Source: Xanthomonas hydrangeae (lineage in GTDB: Bacteria; Pseudomonadota; Gammaproteobacteria; Xanthomonadales; Xanthomonadaceae). Taken from it: 64,000 bases of DNA. Location: assembly GCA_905142475.1 (NCBI GenBank), contig LR990730.1, positions 2,852,001 to 2,916,000 of the forward strand, written 5' to 3'. Below are positions 42,424-48,509 of the stretch, one piece after another. Below the pieces are notes generated by a model. That model did no database searches and had not been told where the DNA came from. It saw only the letters and a list, made by a program, of their open reading frames with translations. A program made the translations under genes and the position numbers. Positions within the stretch are counted from its first letter, which is position 1. Each line of letters opens with the position of its first letter.

Positions 42424-43533
42424 TTAGAAAAACGGGGGAACATGCGAGCCAGCTGGCGCAAGCATCCCAAGCGCGATATCGTCAACTCCAAAACCCGATG
42501 TTTTATTGATAAACGCGATTGCGGCGACGCGCGTGTCGGCGTTGAAGCCCATGAAGCTACGAACGCCGCCGCCATTTCCATTGCTCCAAGCTATGCTCTG
42601 GCCAGCCGGGTGGACCTTCCGCCAGCCGATACCCATTCTGGTATCGGTGTTATCGCCGGGCCTATCTACAGTCAGCATCATTGAAGCCGCCCGCGAGAGG
42701 GGACCGCTTTCTTTGTTTGTCCAAAGTGTCATGAATTTCGACAGGTCCTTTACCGTCGAAAAAAGGCCGCCTGCCGGCGCTAACGCACCAAATTCCCAGG
42801 GTTGAGCCGAGTGGAAGTCCGCATCGTAACCCCAAATTTCCCGGTGATGCATCGCCGTTGATGGAGTAAGCGTAGTTTCGTCCATACGAAGCGGTTCAAG
42901 AATGCGAGCTCGCAAGAGGTCAGCATATGTTTTGCCAAGGCGCTGTGACAACGCGTAACCCAATAACGCGTAGTCAAAATTCGAGTATTCAAAACTCGAT
43001 CCCGGTAAGCGCGTGAGATGGACACGACCTAAATCAGCACAAAGATCGCTCTCGGTGTAGCCGGCGTAGGGGTTGTCTTGACTGAGGCCGGTGCGACTGG
43101 ATGGCCGAAGTGGTAGCCCACTCGTATGAGTGGCTAAATCGAGAAGCGTGATCTCATTCCCGTCGAAGGTGGCGGGAGGAACTGCAATGTACATTGATAG
43201 TGGATCGACGAGATTCACTTCACCCCGCTGAACGCAATCAGCAAGTAATAGTGCCGTAAATATCTTGGTTAGCGAGGCGATCTGAAATACTGACCGATCA
43301 TTCGGCTGTTGGAGTTTACCTAGGCCAACCGTTCCGTAGTGGAAAGTCTTCAATTCGCCTGCGCGTACCACCCCCAGTACGGCCCCGGTGCCCTGCTTTT
43401 CCTCGGCTACGCGACGGCGAAGGGCCGAGGACACGCTATCAGCTTCAATTCCGGGTTTGGCAAAGCTACGCATCGGCAGGGCCATGGATAATGCCGCAGC
43501 CAAAACAGTGCGGCGTTTAATCGAGGCGACCAT
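42424..43533 (-). CDS. serine hydrolase, class C beta-lactamase/esterase family
   Basis: This 369-residue protein has an N-terminal export signal that starts KRRTVLAAALSMALP, which resembles a Tat signal (twin arginine). The family motifs SxxK (S87-L-T-K90) and YxN (Y183-S-N185) are present. The third motif, often HNGGTGGF, reads SNGNGGGV at 318-325, so the usual His is replaced. Such proteins range from AmpC beta-lactamases to esterases and D-amino peptidases; this one lies outside the canonical AmpC length pattern, so the substrate is open. AGGAG lies six bases before the start. No regulator gene is adjacent. Codon use is lower in GC than the flagellar genes. Confidence 0.82.
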   Translation of the reverse strand: MVASIKRRTVLAAALSMALPMRSFAKPGIEADSVSSALRRRVAEEKQGTGAVLGVVRAGELKTFHYGTVGLGKLQQPNDRSVFQIASLTKIFTALLLADCVQRGEVNLVDPLSMYIAVPPATFDGNEITLLDLATHTSGLPLRPSSRTGLSQDNPYAGYTESDLCADLGRVHLTRLPGSSFEYSNFDYALLGYALSQRLGKTYADLLRARILEPLRMDETTLTPSTAMHHREIWGYDADFHSAQPWEFGALAPAGGLFSTVKDLSKFMTLWTNKESGPLSRAASMMLTVDRPGDNTDTRMGIGWRKVHPAGQSIAWSNGNGGGVRSFMGFNADTRVAAIAFINKTSGFGVDDIALGMLAPAGSHVPPFF

Positions 43534-43786
43534 TTTTACTCCTCACTCCAACATCAGCGTTTGAGCCATGCAGAGGGTATCACCCTGTTCGGACGGATGC
43601 TTCCTGTCCGCATACGCGACGTTGCATGGTGTCGCCACCTCGCAAGACAGAAATCTCTCGCCGGTTTAGTGATACGGCTAAGCGGCGGGAATCGCTTTAG
43701 CTGCTTCGAAACCAGCCTTTCCGCATTCCACCAATCCCGGCCATTCAACAATGCAGCTATTTGTCGAATAACGGGTCCAAACCTCA

Positions 43787-43820
43787 GGGTCAGGTTGACT
43801 TCCTTAAGTGAATCTGACCC
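43787..43820. repeat. imperfect palindrome GGGTCAG...CTGACCC
   Basis: The two 15-base arms pair with two mismatches and a CCTT loop. Elements of this look are common as dispersed REP-like remnants in gammaproteobacteria. Confidence 0.6.
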
Positions 43821-43830
43821 CGTTCTTTTG

Positions 43831-43853
43831 AAGTGACCCTGGAACCGTTATTT
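43831..43853 (+). repeat. internal copy of the GGAACCGTTATTT unit
   Basis: AAGTGACCCTGGAACCGTTATTT matches the left border of the island apart from one or two bases. Confidence 0.8.
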
Positions 43854-43887
43854 CAGGTCAATCGCAAGGCGTCTGGCAGCCGTCGCA

Positions 43888-44304
43888 TCATCGCCGCCTG
43901 CTGCGCGCCTTGGCCGGCACCTCCACCGGCGGCAACACCTCCATCAACAACTGCCCCGCGCTGGCGGTGATGCGCAGCTTGGTGCCGATGGCAAAGCCCA
44001 GTTGTTCCAGCCATAGGCCGCTGAGGCGGACGTGGGGCACGTGCTGGTCGCCGGCGTGGTCGTGGGCGCCGGGGTAGTGGGTGTAGCTGACGGTGCATTG
44101 GCGCGGGCGGCGGGCGCGGCGGGGTGCGCGTAGCGTGCCGGGGCCTTGCGGGGAGGCGTCCGGGTCGGGCGGCAGCATCGGTGGCAGCTTGGTGCGGTCG
44201 GGTTCCACAACAACCCACTGCACCCGCTTGGGCGGCGCGGGGCGCGCACGTTTGCGGGTGGGCCGTGCGCTGGCAGATGCCGTGGGTGGGCGGCGGCGTG
44301 TCAT
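43888..44304 (-). CDS. SymE-like toxin (type I toxin-antitoxin family)
   Basis: This 138-residue protein has a basic Pro/Arg-rich first half. The C-terminal half resembles the SymE/AbrB-like fold (VSYTHYPG, then VPHVRLSGLWLEQLGFAIGT and KLRITASAGQLLMEVLPP). SymE of Escherichia coli is an SOS-induced, RNA-cleaving toxin held in check by an antisense RNA. I start it at the ATG ending at 44304 because GGAGG lies just upstream and the ATG overlaps the stop of the preceding small gene (ATGA). A longer frame runs to 44385. Family membership is good; toxicity is inferred. Confidence 0.75.
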   Translation of the reverse strand: MTRRRPPTASASARPTRKRARPAPPKRVQWVVVEPDRTKLPPMLPPDPDASPQGPGTLRAPRRARRPRQCTVSYTHYPGAHDHAGDQHVPHVRLSGLWLEQLGFAIGTKLRITASAGQLLMEVLPPVEVPAKARSRRR

Positions 44305-44570
44305 GGCGCCTCCGGGTGGTGGCGGGTGATGGATGCGGCGACGCACTGCTGCAACGGCACGGCCCTGCTTGCCGATACGCGGCACCAGGTGTGCGGCAAT
44401 ACACCGAGCTGGCGGCTCAGCGGATGCGCGGTATGGTCTCTCGCCTGCTCAATAGCTGTGCGTGCGTCGAGCCTGCGCAGCACATCGCCCATATCCCACC
44501 GCAGGCGGTGAGCGGAAGCTGGCAACAGATCAACCGGCACAGATGCCGGCATGGATGGTGCGGTAGACAT
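44301..44570 (-). CDS. small protein cotranscribed with SymE-like toxin
   Basis: This 89-residue protein of unknown function is encoded right before the SymE-like gene, with a 4-bp overlap. AGGAGGG lies six bases before the ATG, a strong ribosome site. It contains the stretch LLPASAHRLRWDMGDVLRRLDARTAI and two or three cysteines in the C-terminal part. The coupling suggests a partner, regulator or translational leader for the toxin. A frame extension to 44747 covers the structured leader and is unlikely to be translated. Confidence 0.6.
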   Translation of the reverse strand: MSTAPSMPASVPVDLLPASAHRLRWDMGDVLRRLDARTAIEQARDHTAHPLSRQLGVLPHTWCRVSASRAVPLQQCVAASITRHHPEAP

Positions 44571-44621
44571 GGCAACGCCCTCCTGGAACAACCCAAGAAC
44601 CGCCGCCAACGGCGACGGGAT

Positions 44622-44696
44622 GTCGGGAGGTTCGAAACCGCACGTAGCCGGCGGGCGTATTCCCCTTGCGGGTGTTGTATTAGCCGCCCTCCCGAC
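44622..44696 (-). promoter_or_regulatory. structured 75-nt leader upstream of the SymE-like operon
   Basis: The ends GTCGGGAGG and CCTCCCGAC are perfect inverted repeats that enclose smaller complementary pieces (CGGCGGGCG with CGCCC). It lies about 50 bp before the small gene. It could fold as an mRNA leader on the minus strand or act as an antisense RNA from the plus strand, in the style of SymR or ptaRNA1. The direction of transcription cannot be told from sequence. Confidence 0.55.
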
Positions 44697-44736
44697 GCAG
44701 GCATTGCGTCGGCTTGTACCTGCAGGATGCAGGCAC

Positions 44737-44766
44737 AAAAAACCCACCGGTTTGACGGAGGTGGGT
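44737..44766 (-). terminator. terminator-like hairpin (possible attenuator) before the SymE leader
   Basis: On the minus strand ACCCACC pairs with GGTGGGT across an 11-base loop and is followed by six T. It lies between a weak promoter match and the toxin operon, so it could end a short RNA or attenuate the operon. Confidence 0.65.
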
Positions 44767-44802
44767 ACCGCTACGTGAGGAGTTTCGACGCTCCTTGGGC
44801 TT

Positions 44803-44832
44803 AGATTGCGAGCGCAGGGCGTGGCGTGTCAA
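44803..44832 (-). promoter_or_regulatory. candidate sigma-70 promoter of SymE-like operon
   Basis: The minus strand has a perfect -35 TTGACA (44832-44827) and, 18 bases on, CAATCT as a weak -10. A transcript from here would meet the hairpin at 44766 after about 30 nt and reach the T-run after about 60. Confidence 0.35.
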
Positions 44833-44944
44833 TAGCAGCTCCGGCGAGATCCGACAGCTGTACGTGTAGCTGGCGCCGGCCCACGCGCTACGGAATACTA
44901 AGCAAGGTGCCTGGGCGATGAAGCCGCTAGCCAAAGGAAGCAGA

Positions 44945-45670
44945 ATGAGTTCAGTGGAAGAAGCAGCTGGCGCAACCAGCAGCGGAACAAGCGACGAAGC
45001 CATGATGCTTCCTGACCTGAGTTTTCCAGCGCTCTCTGCAGCGATGGCACGTTACTCACAGGTGACAGAGCAGAGCCGTGCTGGCCCCGTTGAGCGCTGG
45101 AGCTTCGCAATTGGCCTCATGGGCGCCGCTGTTGGAATGCTGTTCGGCACGCTATTGGAAGGCAAGGCAGCATTCTATTGGGCGGCAGCCGGCCTTGCAG
45201 TTGAGTTGATCGGCTTCCTTGTCTCTGCGGTGCTACTTGTCAAACGCGAGCTACCCGGCTTCCGGCGCCCCCATGCTGACCATGCAAGCCAGATGGAGCA
45301 AGAGTTTCACCAATATCACGCCATCGTGGCTGCACTAAGAACGTTTCCATTTGAACAGCGGCGCCGCCGCGAAGCATTTATGCGCGACAGGCGCACCAAC
45401 ATGCACGAGCGCCTAGGTTTGTTTACGGGAGGCATGGAGAAGCTAGGTATCATGCCTGTTCTACTTGCGTTATATCTCCAGCTCAAAGACTGGCGTTGGG
45501 GAGACTGGACGGTACTGAGCAAGATCACCCTGATGCAAGGCGTGTTCGCTTTCCTTCTCTTGTTCGCATATGGGATGTCCTGGCATCTCATCCGGCTACG
45601 CGTTCGCGTGCAGTCCTATGAGCAGTTGCTTGCTGAAGCAAATAGGCAAGATAGCGCCAACTTAAAATAA
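44945..45670 (+). CDS. membrane protein of unknown function
   Basis: This 241-residue protein is of unknown family. Two close hydrophobic segments lie at about 55-75 and 80-102 (IGLMGAAVGMLFGTLL; WAAAGLAVELIGFLVSAVLL). A charged helical part of about 70 residues (rich in Arg, Glu and His) follows, then two more hydrophobic segments near 165-180 and 195-220. The start at 44945 has AAGGAAG before it; an upstream ATG at 44918 is weaker. The 2TM-helix-2TM layout loosely recalls SLATT-type membrane effectors, but no motif proves that. Lower GC than the flagellar genes suggests acquisition with the island. Confidence 0.65.
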   Translation: MSSVEEAAGATSSGTSDEAMMLPDLSFPALSAAMARYSQVTEQSRAGPVERWSFAIGLMGAAVGMLFGTLLEGKAAFYWAAAGLAVELIGFLVSAVLLVKRELPGFRRPHADHASQMEQEFHQYHAIVAALRTFPFEQRRRREAFMRDRRTNMHERLGLFTGGMEKLGIMPVLLALYLQLKDWRWGDWTVLSKITLMQGVFAFLLLFAYGMSWHLIRLRVRVQSYEQLLAEANRQDSANLK

Positions 45671-45783
45671 AAACATCTTTTTCTAACAGCCGTAAGCTCC
45701 GCAGAATCCAAGTCGCTCAGAGGATATGCGTATGCCACCCACTGAGGATGTGCGTTTAGACCACATATCCATAATGGAATCAT

Positions 45784-46362
45784 ATGAAAACACGATTGAC
45801 TATTTTGTGCTTCATGCTTTTAGCGGTGACTGGAGCCAGCAACGCGAAAGATTACAACCCAGAAAAGCTGTCTACTTCAGTGATGAAAGAGGAGTACAAG
45901 TTGCGGAGCCCTTACGTCGCAAAGGCCTCCTCATGGGGCCACAGTTTCACCTACACCCTAAGGCCCGGCATCTATACGCGCACCTTCGAATTGAAAGACG
46001 GCTATATCCTGATTGGCCAAGATAAGAGCTTTGAGCAGTCCGCATTCTGGGAGCCGCGCAACAAACCGGCATGGACTGAGCGCCACGAATTTCAGGGCGC
46101 AATATTTGTTTATACAGAACCTAAACGGGGAGCAAGACCATTGTTTTTTGTCCCCAACTATCTTAGCAACGGGCTCGATCCAAATACGGCTCAAGGCATT
46201 GCCCAACGTACTGCGACAGGCAGTACGGGGGCATCTGCGGCCGGAGGTGCCCTGGGCGGAATCATCGTAAATTCAATTATTTCCAGCCGAACCGGAAAAA
46301 TATCAACGGTAGATGGACTTAATGAAGACCCCGCACTTCGTAGCCTACTAGAAATTAACTAA
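45784..46362 (+). CDS. secreted protein of unknown function with glycine zipper
   Basis: This 192-residue protein begins with a signal peptide (MKTRLTILCFMLLAVTGASNA, cleavage near 21). The mature part has a basic/aromatic core and, at about 146-168, a Gly/Ala/Ser-rich segment (TGASAAGGALGGIIVNSI) that looks like a glycine zipper or membrane-inserting hairpin. I find no family. AT-rich composition points to foreign origin. It is followed after 40 bp by a lipoprotein gene, and the two may act together at the envelope. Confidence 0.65.
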   Translation: MKTRLTILCFMLLAVTGASNAKDYNPEKLSTSVMKEEYKLRSPYVAKASSWGHSFTYTLRPGIYTRTFELKDGYILIGQDKSFEQSAFWEPRNKPAWTERHEFQGAIFVYTEPKRGARPLFFVPNYLSNGLDPNTAQGIAQRTATGSTGASAAGGALGGIIVNSIISSRTGKISTVDGLNEDPALRSLLEIN

Positions 46363-46402
46363 ATCCTTTCTTTATAGCACTGACAATCCCGGCACCTGAT
46401 AA

Positions 46403-46912
46403 ATGCGCAATATTAAATTTACTCCAGCACTGATTGTAAGCATCATATCTCTCAATGGATGTGCCGTCGTCATGAAGTCAGACTACCAACCTAATGCAGC
46501 TGAGCCTACGGCCGACGTGCGCCTCATTGCCGACTCAGATTCAACTGGGATGATGGGCAGGCATTACAGCGTACTGCTATCACGAGACAACATGTGCATG
46601 CGCGGCAGGATGGTCGAGCTCGGTGGAAAGCTCATCGCTGAGGCTCATGAGGAGCTACCTGCCGTTACTATTCCTGCAACAGGCCCAGTTTCTCTTGCCG
46701 TCATATACCGCGAGGGAAGATTTGGGCAGCAACGTTCTTGTGCAAACGTTGTAAGTTTTGCTCCCCTGCCCGGACATAGCTACAACCTTAGGTTTAGGGT
46801 CACAGATCAATCGATGCGTTGCGCAATATTAGCCACAGACAGCCAGCATGGCGTCTTGAATAGCCTGCCATCGGATAATTGCATTGTTCAACGAGGTCAG
46901 GGAGGAACTTGA
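46403..46912 (+). CDS. lipoprotein of unknown function, 3' end cut by an IS element
   Basis: This predicted 169-residue lipoprotein has the lipobox L17-N-G-C20 after a short hydrophobic signal. It contains five further cysteines, spaced as if for disulfides in the periplasm. The stop codon TGA at 46910-46912 uses the first bases of the IS element (46911 onward). Without the IS and its 4-bp target copy, the frame would go on for seven more residues, SPKLLQL, and stop at a TGA just past the IS. The loss is small, so function may persist. No family is recognised. Confidence 0.65.
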   Translation: MRNIKFTPALIVSIISLNGCAVVMKSDYQPNAAEPTADVRLIADSDSTGMMGRHYSVLLSRDNMCMRGRMVELGGKLIAEAHEELPAVTIPATGPVSLAVIYREGRFGQQRSCANVVSFAPLPGHSYNLRFRVTDQSMRCAILATDSQHGVLNSLPSDNCIVQRGQGGT

Positions 46913-46972
46913 TACGCCCAGGGTTTCCTAGACATCTCAAGGCCATGGAAAATGGTCGATTCGGAGGTGTCT

Positions 46973-47245
46973 ATGAGCAGCAAGCGGTATACGGATGAGT
47001 TCAAGATCGAGGCGATCCGGCAAGTGACTGATCGTGGGTTCAAGGTGGCAGAAGTGGCCGAGCGCCTGGGTGTCACCACGCACAGCCTGTACGCCTGGCT
47101 GCGCACGTTCGGCAAGCCTGGCGTGGTGCAGCGCGCCGAGGTGGACCAGAGCGCCGAGGTTCGGCGGCTGAAGGCAGAGTTGCGTCGAGTGACCGAGGAG
47201 CGCGACATCCTAAAAAAGGCCGCCGCGTACTTTGCCAAGGGGTAA
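46973..47245 (+). CDS. IS3-family transposase OrfA
   Basis: This 90-residue protein has a helix-turn-helix (YTDEFKIEAIRQVTDRG, VAEVAERLGVTTHSLYAWL) and a C-terminal leucine-zipper-like coil (VRRLKAELRRVTEERDILKK). The ribosome site GGAGG lies five bases before ATG 46973. AAAAAAG at 47212-47218 lies in the coil, where ribosomes can slip by -1 and go on into orfB to make the full transposase. Confidence 0.9.
   Translation: MSSKRYTDEFKIEAIRQVTDRGFKVAEVAERLGVTTHSLYAWLRTFGKPGVVQRAEVDQSAEVRRLKAELRRVTEERDILKKAAAYFAKG
47212..47218 (+). promoter_or_regulatory. -1 programmed frameshift site of the IS (AAAAAAG)
   Basis: The heptamer A6G lies in the orfA frame as A-AAA-AAG. Slipping one base back moves ribosomes from the orfA frame to the orfB frame, which has no stop before orfB. 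Confidence 0.75.
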
Positions 47246-47262
47246 AGGCAAAGTACGCCTTC

Positions 47263-48117
47263 ATGCAAGCCCACTGCGGGGAATTCAGGGTGTGTGCGAT
47301 GTGCCGGGTATTGCGGGTCAACCGGGCGGGTTATTACGCCTGGTTACGCTCGCCCGACAGTGAGCGCGCCAAGGAAGACCAACGCCTGCTGGGATTGATC
47401 AAGCACCACTGGTTGGCCAGCGGCAGTGTCTATGGGCATCGCAAGATCACTAAGGATCTGCGCGATCTGGGTGAGCGTTGCAGTCGCCATCGGGTGCATC
47501 GGCTGATGCGCACCGAGGGACTGCGTGCTCAGGTGGGCTATGGTCGCAAACCGCGCTTCCATGGAGGAATGCAGTGCAAGGCGGCGGCCAACCTGCTTGA
47601 CCGACAGTTCGACGTGACGGAGCCGGACACGGCCTGGGCGAGCGATTTCACCTTCATCCGCACGCATGCAGGCTGGATGTACCTGGCTGTTGTGATCGAT
47701 CTGTTTTCCCGGCAGGTCGTCGGCTGGGCGATGCGCGATCGGGCCGATACCGAGTTGGTCGTGCAGGCCCTGTTGTCTGCGGTGTGGCGGCGCAAACCCA
47801 ACGCTGGTTGCTTGGTTCACTCGGACCAAGGGTCTGTCTACACCAGCGATGACTGGCGCAGTTTCCTGGCGTCCCATGGCTTGGTGTGCAGCATGAGTCG
47901 GCGTGGCAACTGCCACGACAACGCACCCGTGGAGAGCTTCTTCGGCCTGCTCAAACGCGAGCGGATCAGGCGGCGGATCTATCCCACCAAGGACGCCGCT
48001 CGCGCCGAGGTATTCGACTACATCGAGATGTTCTACAACCCCAACCGCCGCCACGGTTCAACTGGCGACCTGTCCCCTGTAGAGTTTGAACGGCGCTACG
48101 CGCAACGAGGGTCTTGA
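47263..48117 (+). CDS. IS3-family transposase OrfB (integrase core)
   Basis: This 284-residue reading frame from its first ATG has an N-terminal HTH_21-like region and an rve integrase core. The DDE residues are visible: Asp in ASDFTFI, Asp in VHSDQGSVY and Glu in NAPVESFFG, 35 residues after the second Asp. In vivo it is probably made as the OrfAB fusion by frameshift at 47212; the frame is open between that site and 47263. Confidence 0.9.
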   Translation: MQAHCGEFRVCAMCRVLRVNRAGYYAWLRSPDSERAKEDQRLLGLIKHHWLASGSVYGHRKITKDLRDLGERCSRHRVHRLMRTEGLRAQVGYGRKPRFHGGMQCKAAANLLDRQFDVTEPDTAWASDFTFIRTHAGWMYLAVVIDLFSRQVVGWAMRDRADTELVVQALLSAVWRRKPNAGCLVHSDQGSVYTSDDWRSFLASHGLVCSMSRRGNCHDNAPVESFFGLLKRERIRRRIYPTKDAARAEVFDYIEMFYNPNRRHGSTGDLSPVEFERRYAQRGS

Positions 48118-48374
48118 GTGTCTACGGAACCCTGGGCGTATCACTTCTCCGAAATTGCTGCAACTGTGAGTGTGGAACTGCACTAACTATTGGTTCCTGC
48201 TTACGTGGAGAACATTGCGATTGAGCCTCTGATGGATGTCCGCTTCCGGCCAAAAGCGGACGCGGACCGGACGGGAGTCAGAAAGACTCTATTGGCGCGC
48301 AGGGGCCTGCCTGGCCAGTGTTTGCGGCTGTCTTGCTGTCGCGGTGAACTGCTCTGGAAAGCGCCGTGAAATAG

Positions 48375-48438
48375 AAATAGCGGTTCCAAGAAATAACGGT
48401 TCCAGGTTAAGAAATAACGGTTCCAGGTCCACTTCCAC
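48375..48438 (-). repeat. right border repeat: three GGAACCGTTATTT-type units in inverse orientation
   Basis: On the plus strand AAATAGCGGTTCC, AAATAACGGTTCC and AAATAACGGTTCC are followed by AGGTCCACTTCCAC, the complement of the left border's GTGGAAGTG-ACCT. Left and right borders are therefore inverted copies. Confidence 0.85.
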
Positions 48439-48462
48439 TACAGCCCGGCCGTCACCAAACCA

Positions 48463-48499
48463 TCGCGCCCATACCGCCACGCGGCAGGCATGGGCGCGA
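48463..48499 (-). terminator. hairpin downstream of TonB-receptor gene
   Basis: A 10-bp stem TCGCGCCCAT/ATGGGCGCGA with a 17-base loop starts 11 bp after the stop codon. No strong T-run follows, so it may be an mRNA 3'-end hairpin rather than a classical terminator. Confidence 0.45.
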
Positions 48500-48509
48500 C
48501 CCGTTGGCG

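Larger units (their letters stand above)
43534..43887. other. intergenic remnants between the hydrolase and SymE-like genes
   Basis: About 350 bp. It holds an imperfect palindrome GGGTCAGGTTGACTT/AAGTGAATCTGACCC (43787-43820) and one GGAACCGTTATTT unit (43831-43853). Short frames here (43561-43836 plus, 43554-43751 minus) have no recognisable domain and overlap each other. Confidence 0.65.
46911..48142 (+). mobile_element. IS3-family insertion sequence, complete
   Basis: The element is 1232 bp. The ends GATACGCCCAGGGTT and their inverse match perfectly for 15 bases, and weaker matches extend to about 25. A direct repeat ACTT (46907-46910 and 48143-48146) fits a 4-bp target duplication. It has orfA and orfB in the -1 frame relation with an A6G slippery site. 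The ends and both frames are intact, so it may still be active. Confidence 0.88.
48143..48509. other. region between the IS and the TonB-receptor gene
   Basis: About 365 bp. It begins with the ACTT target copy and the seven-codon rest of the lipoprotein gene. The right border array (48375-48438) and an inverted repeat TCGCGCCCAT/ATGGGCGCGA (48463-48499) just downstream of the receptor stop follow. No gene is supported. Confidence 0.7.

Noticed and set aside
43554-43836. Overlapping short frames on both strands after the hydrolase gene
   Set aside because: No domain, no ribosome site, and they cover a palindrome and a repeat unit; likely remnant DNA.
45726-46025. 99-codon frame overlapping the secreted-protein gene
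   Set aside because: The other frame has a clear signal peptide and continues for 192 codons.
46910-48143. IS ends placed as TGATAC...GTATCA
   Set aside because: This choice leaves no direct repeat of three or more bases; moving each end in by one base gives perfect inverted ends and an ACTT duplication.
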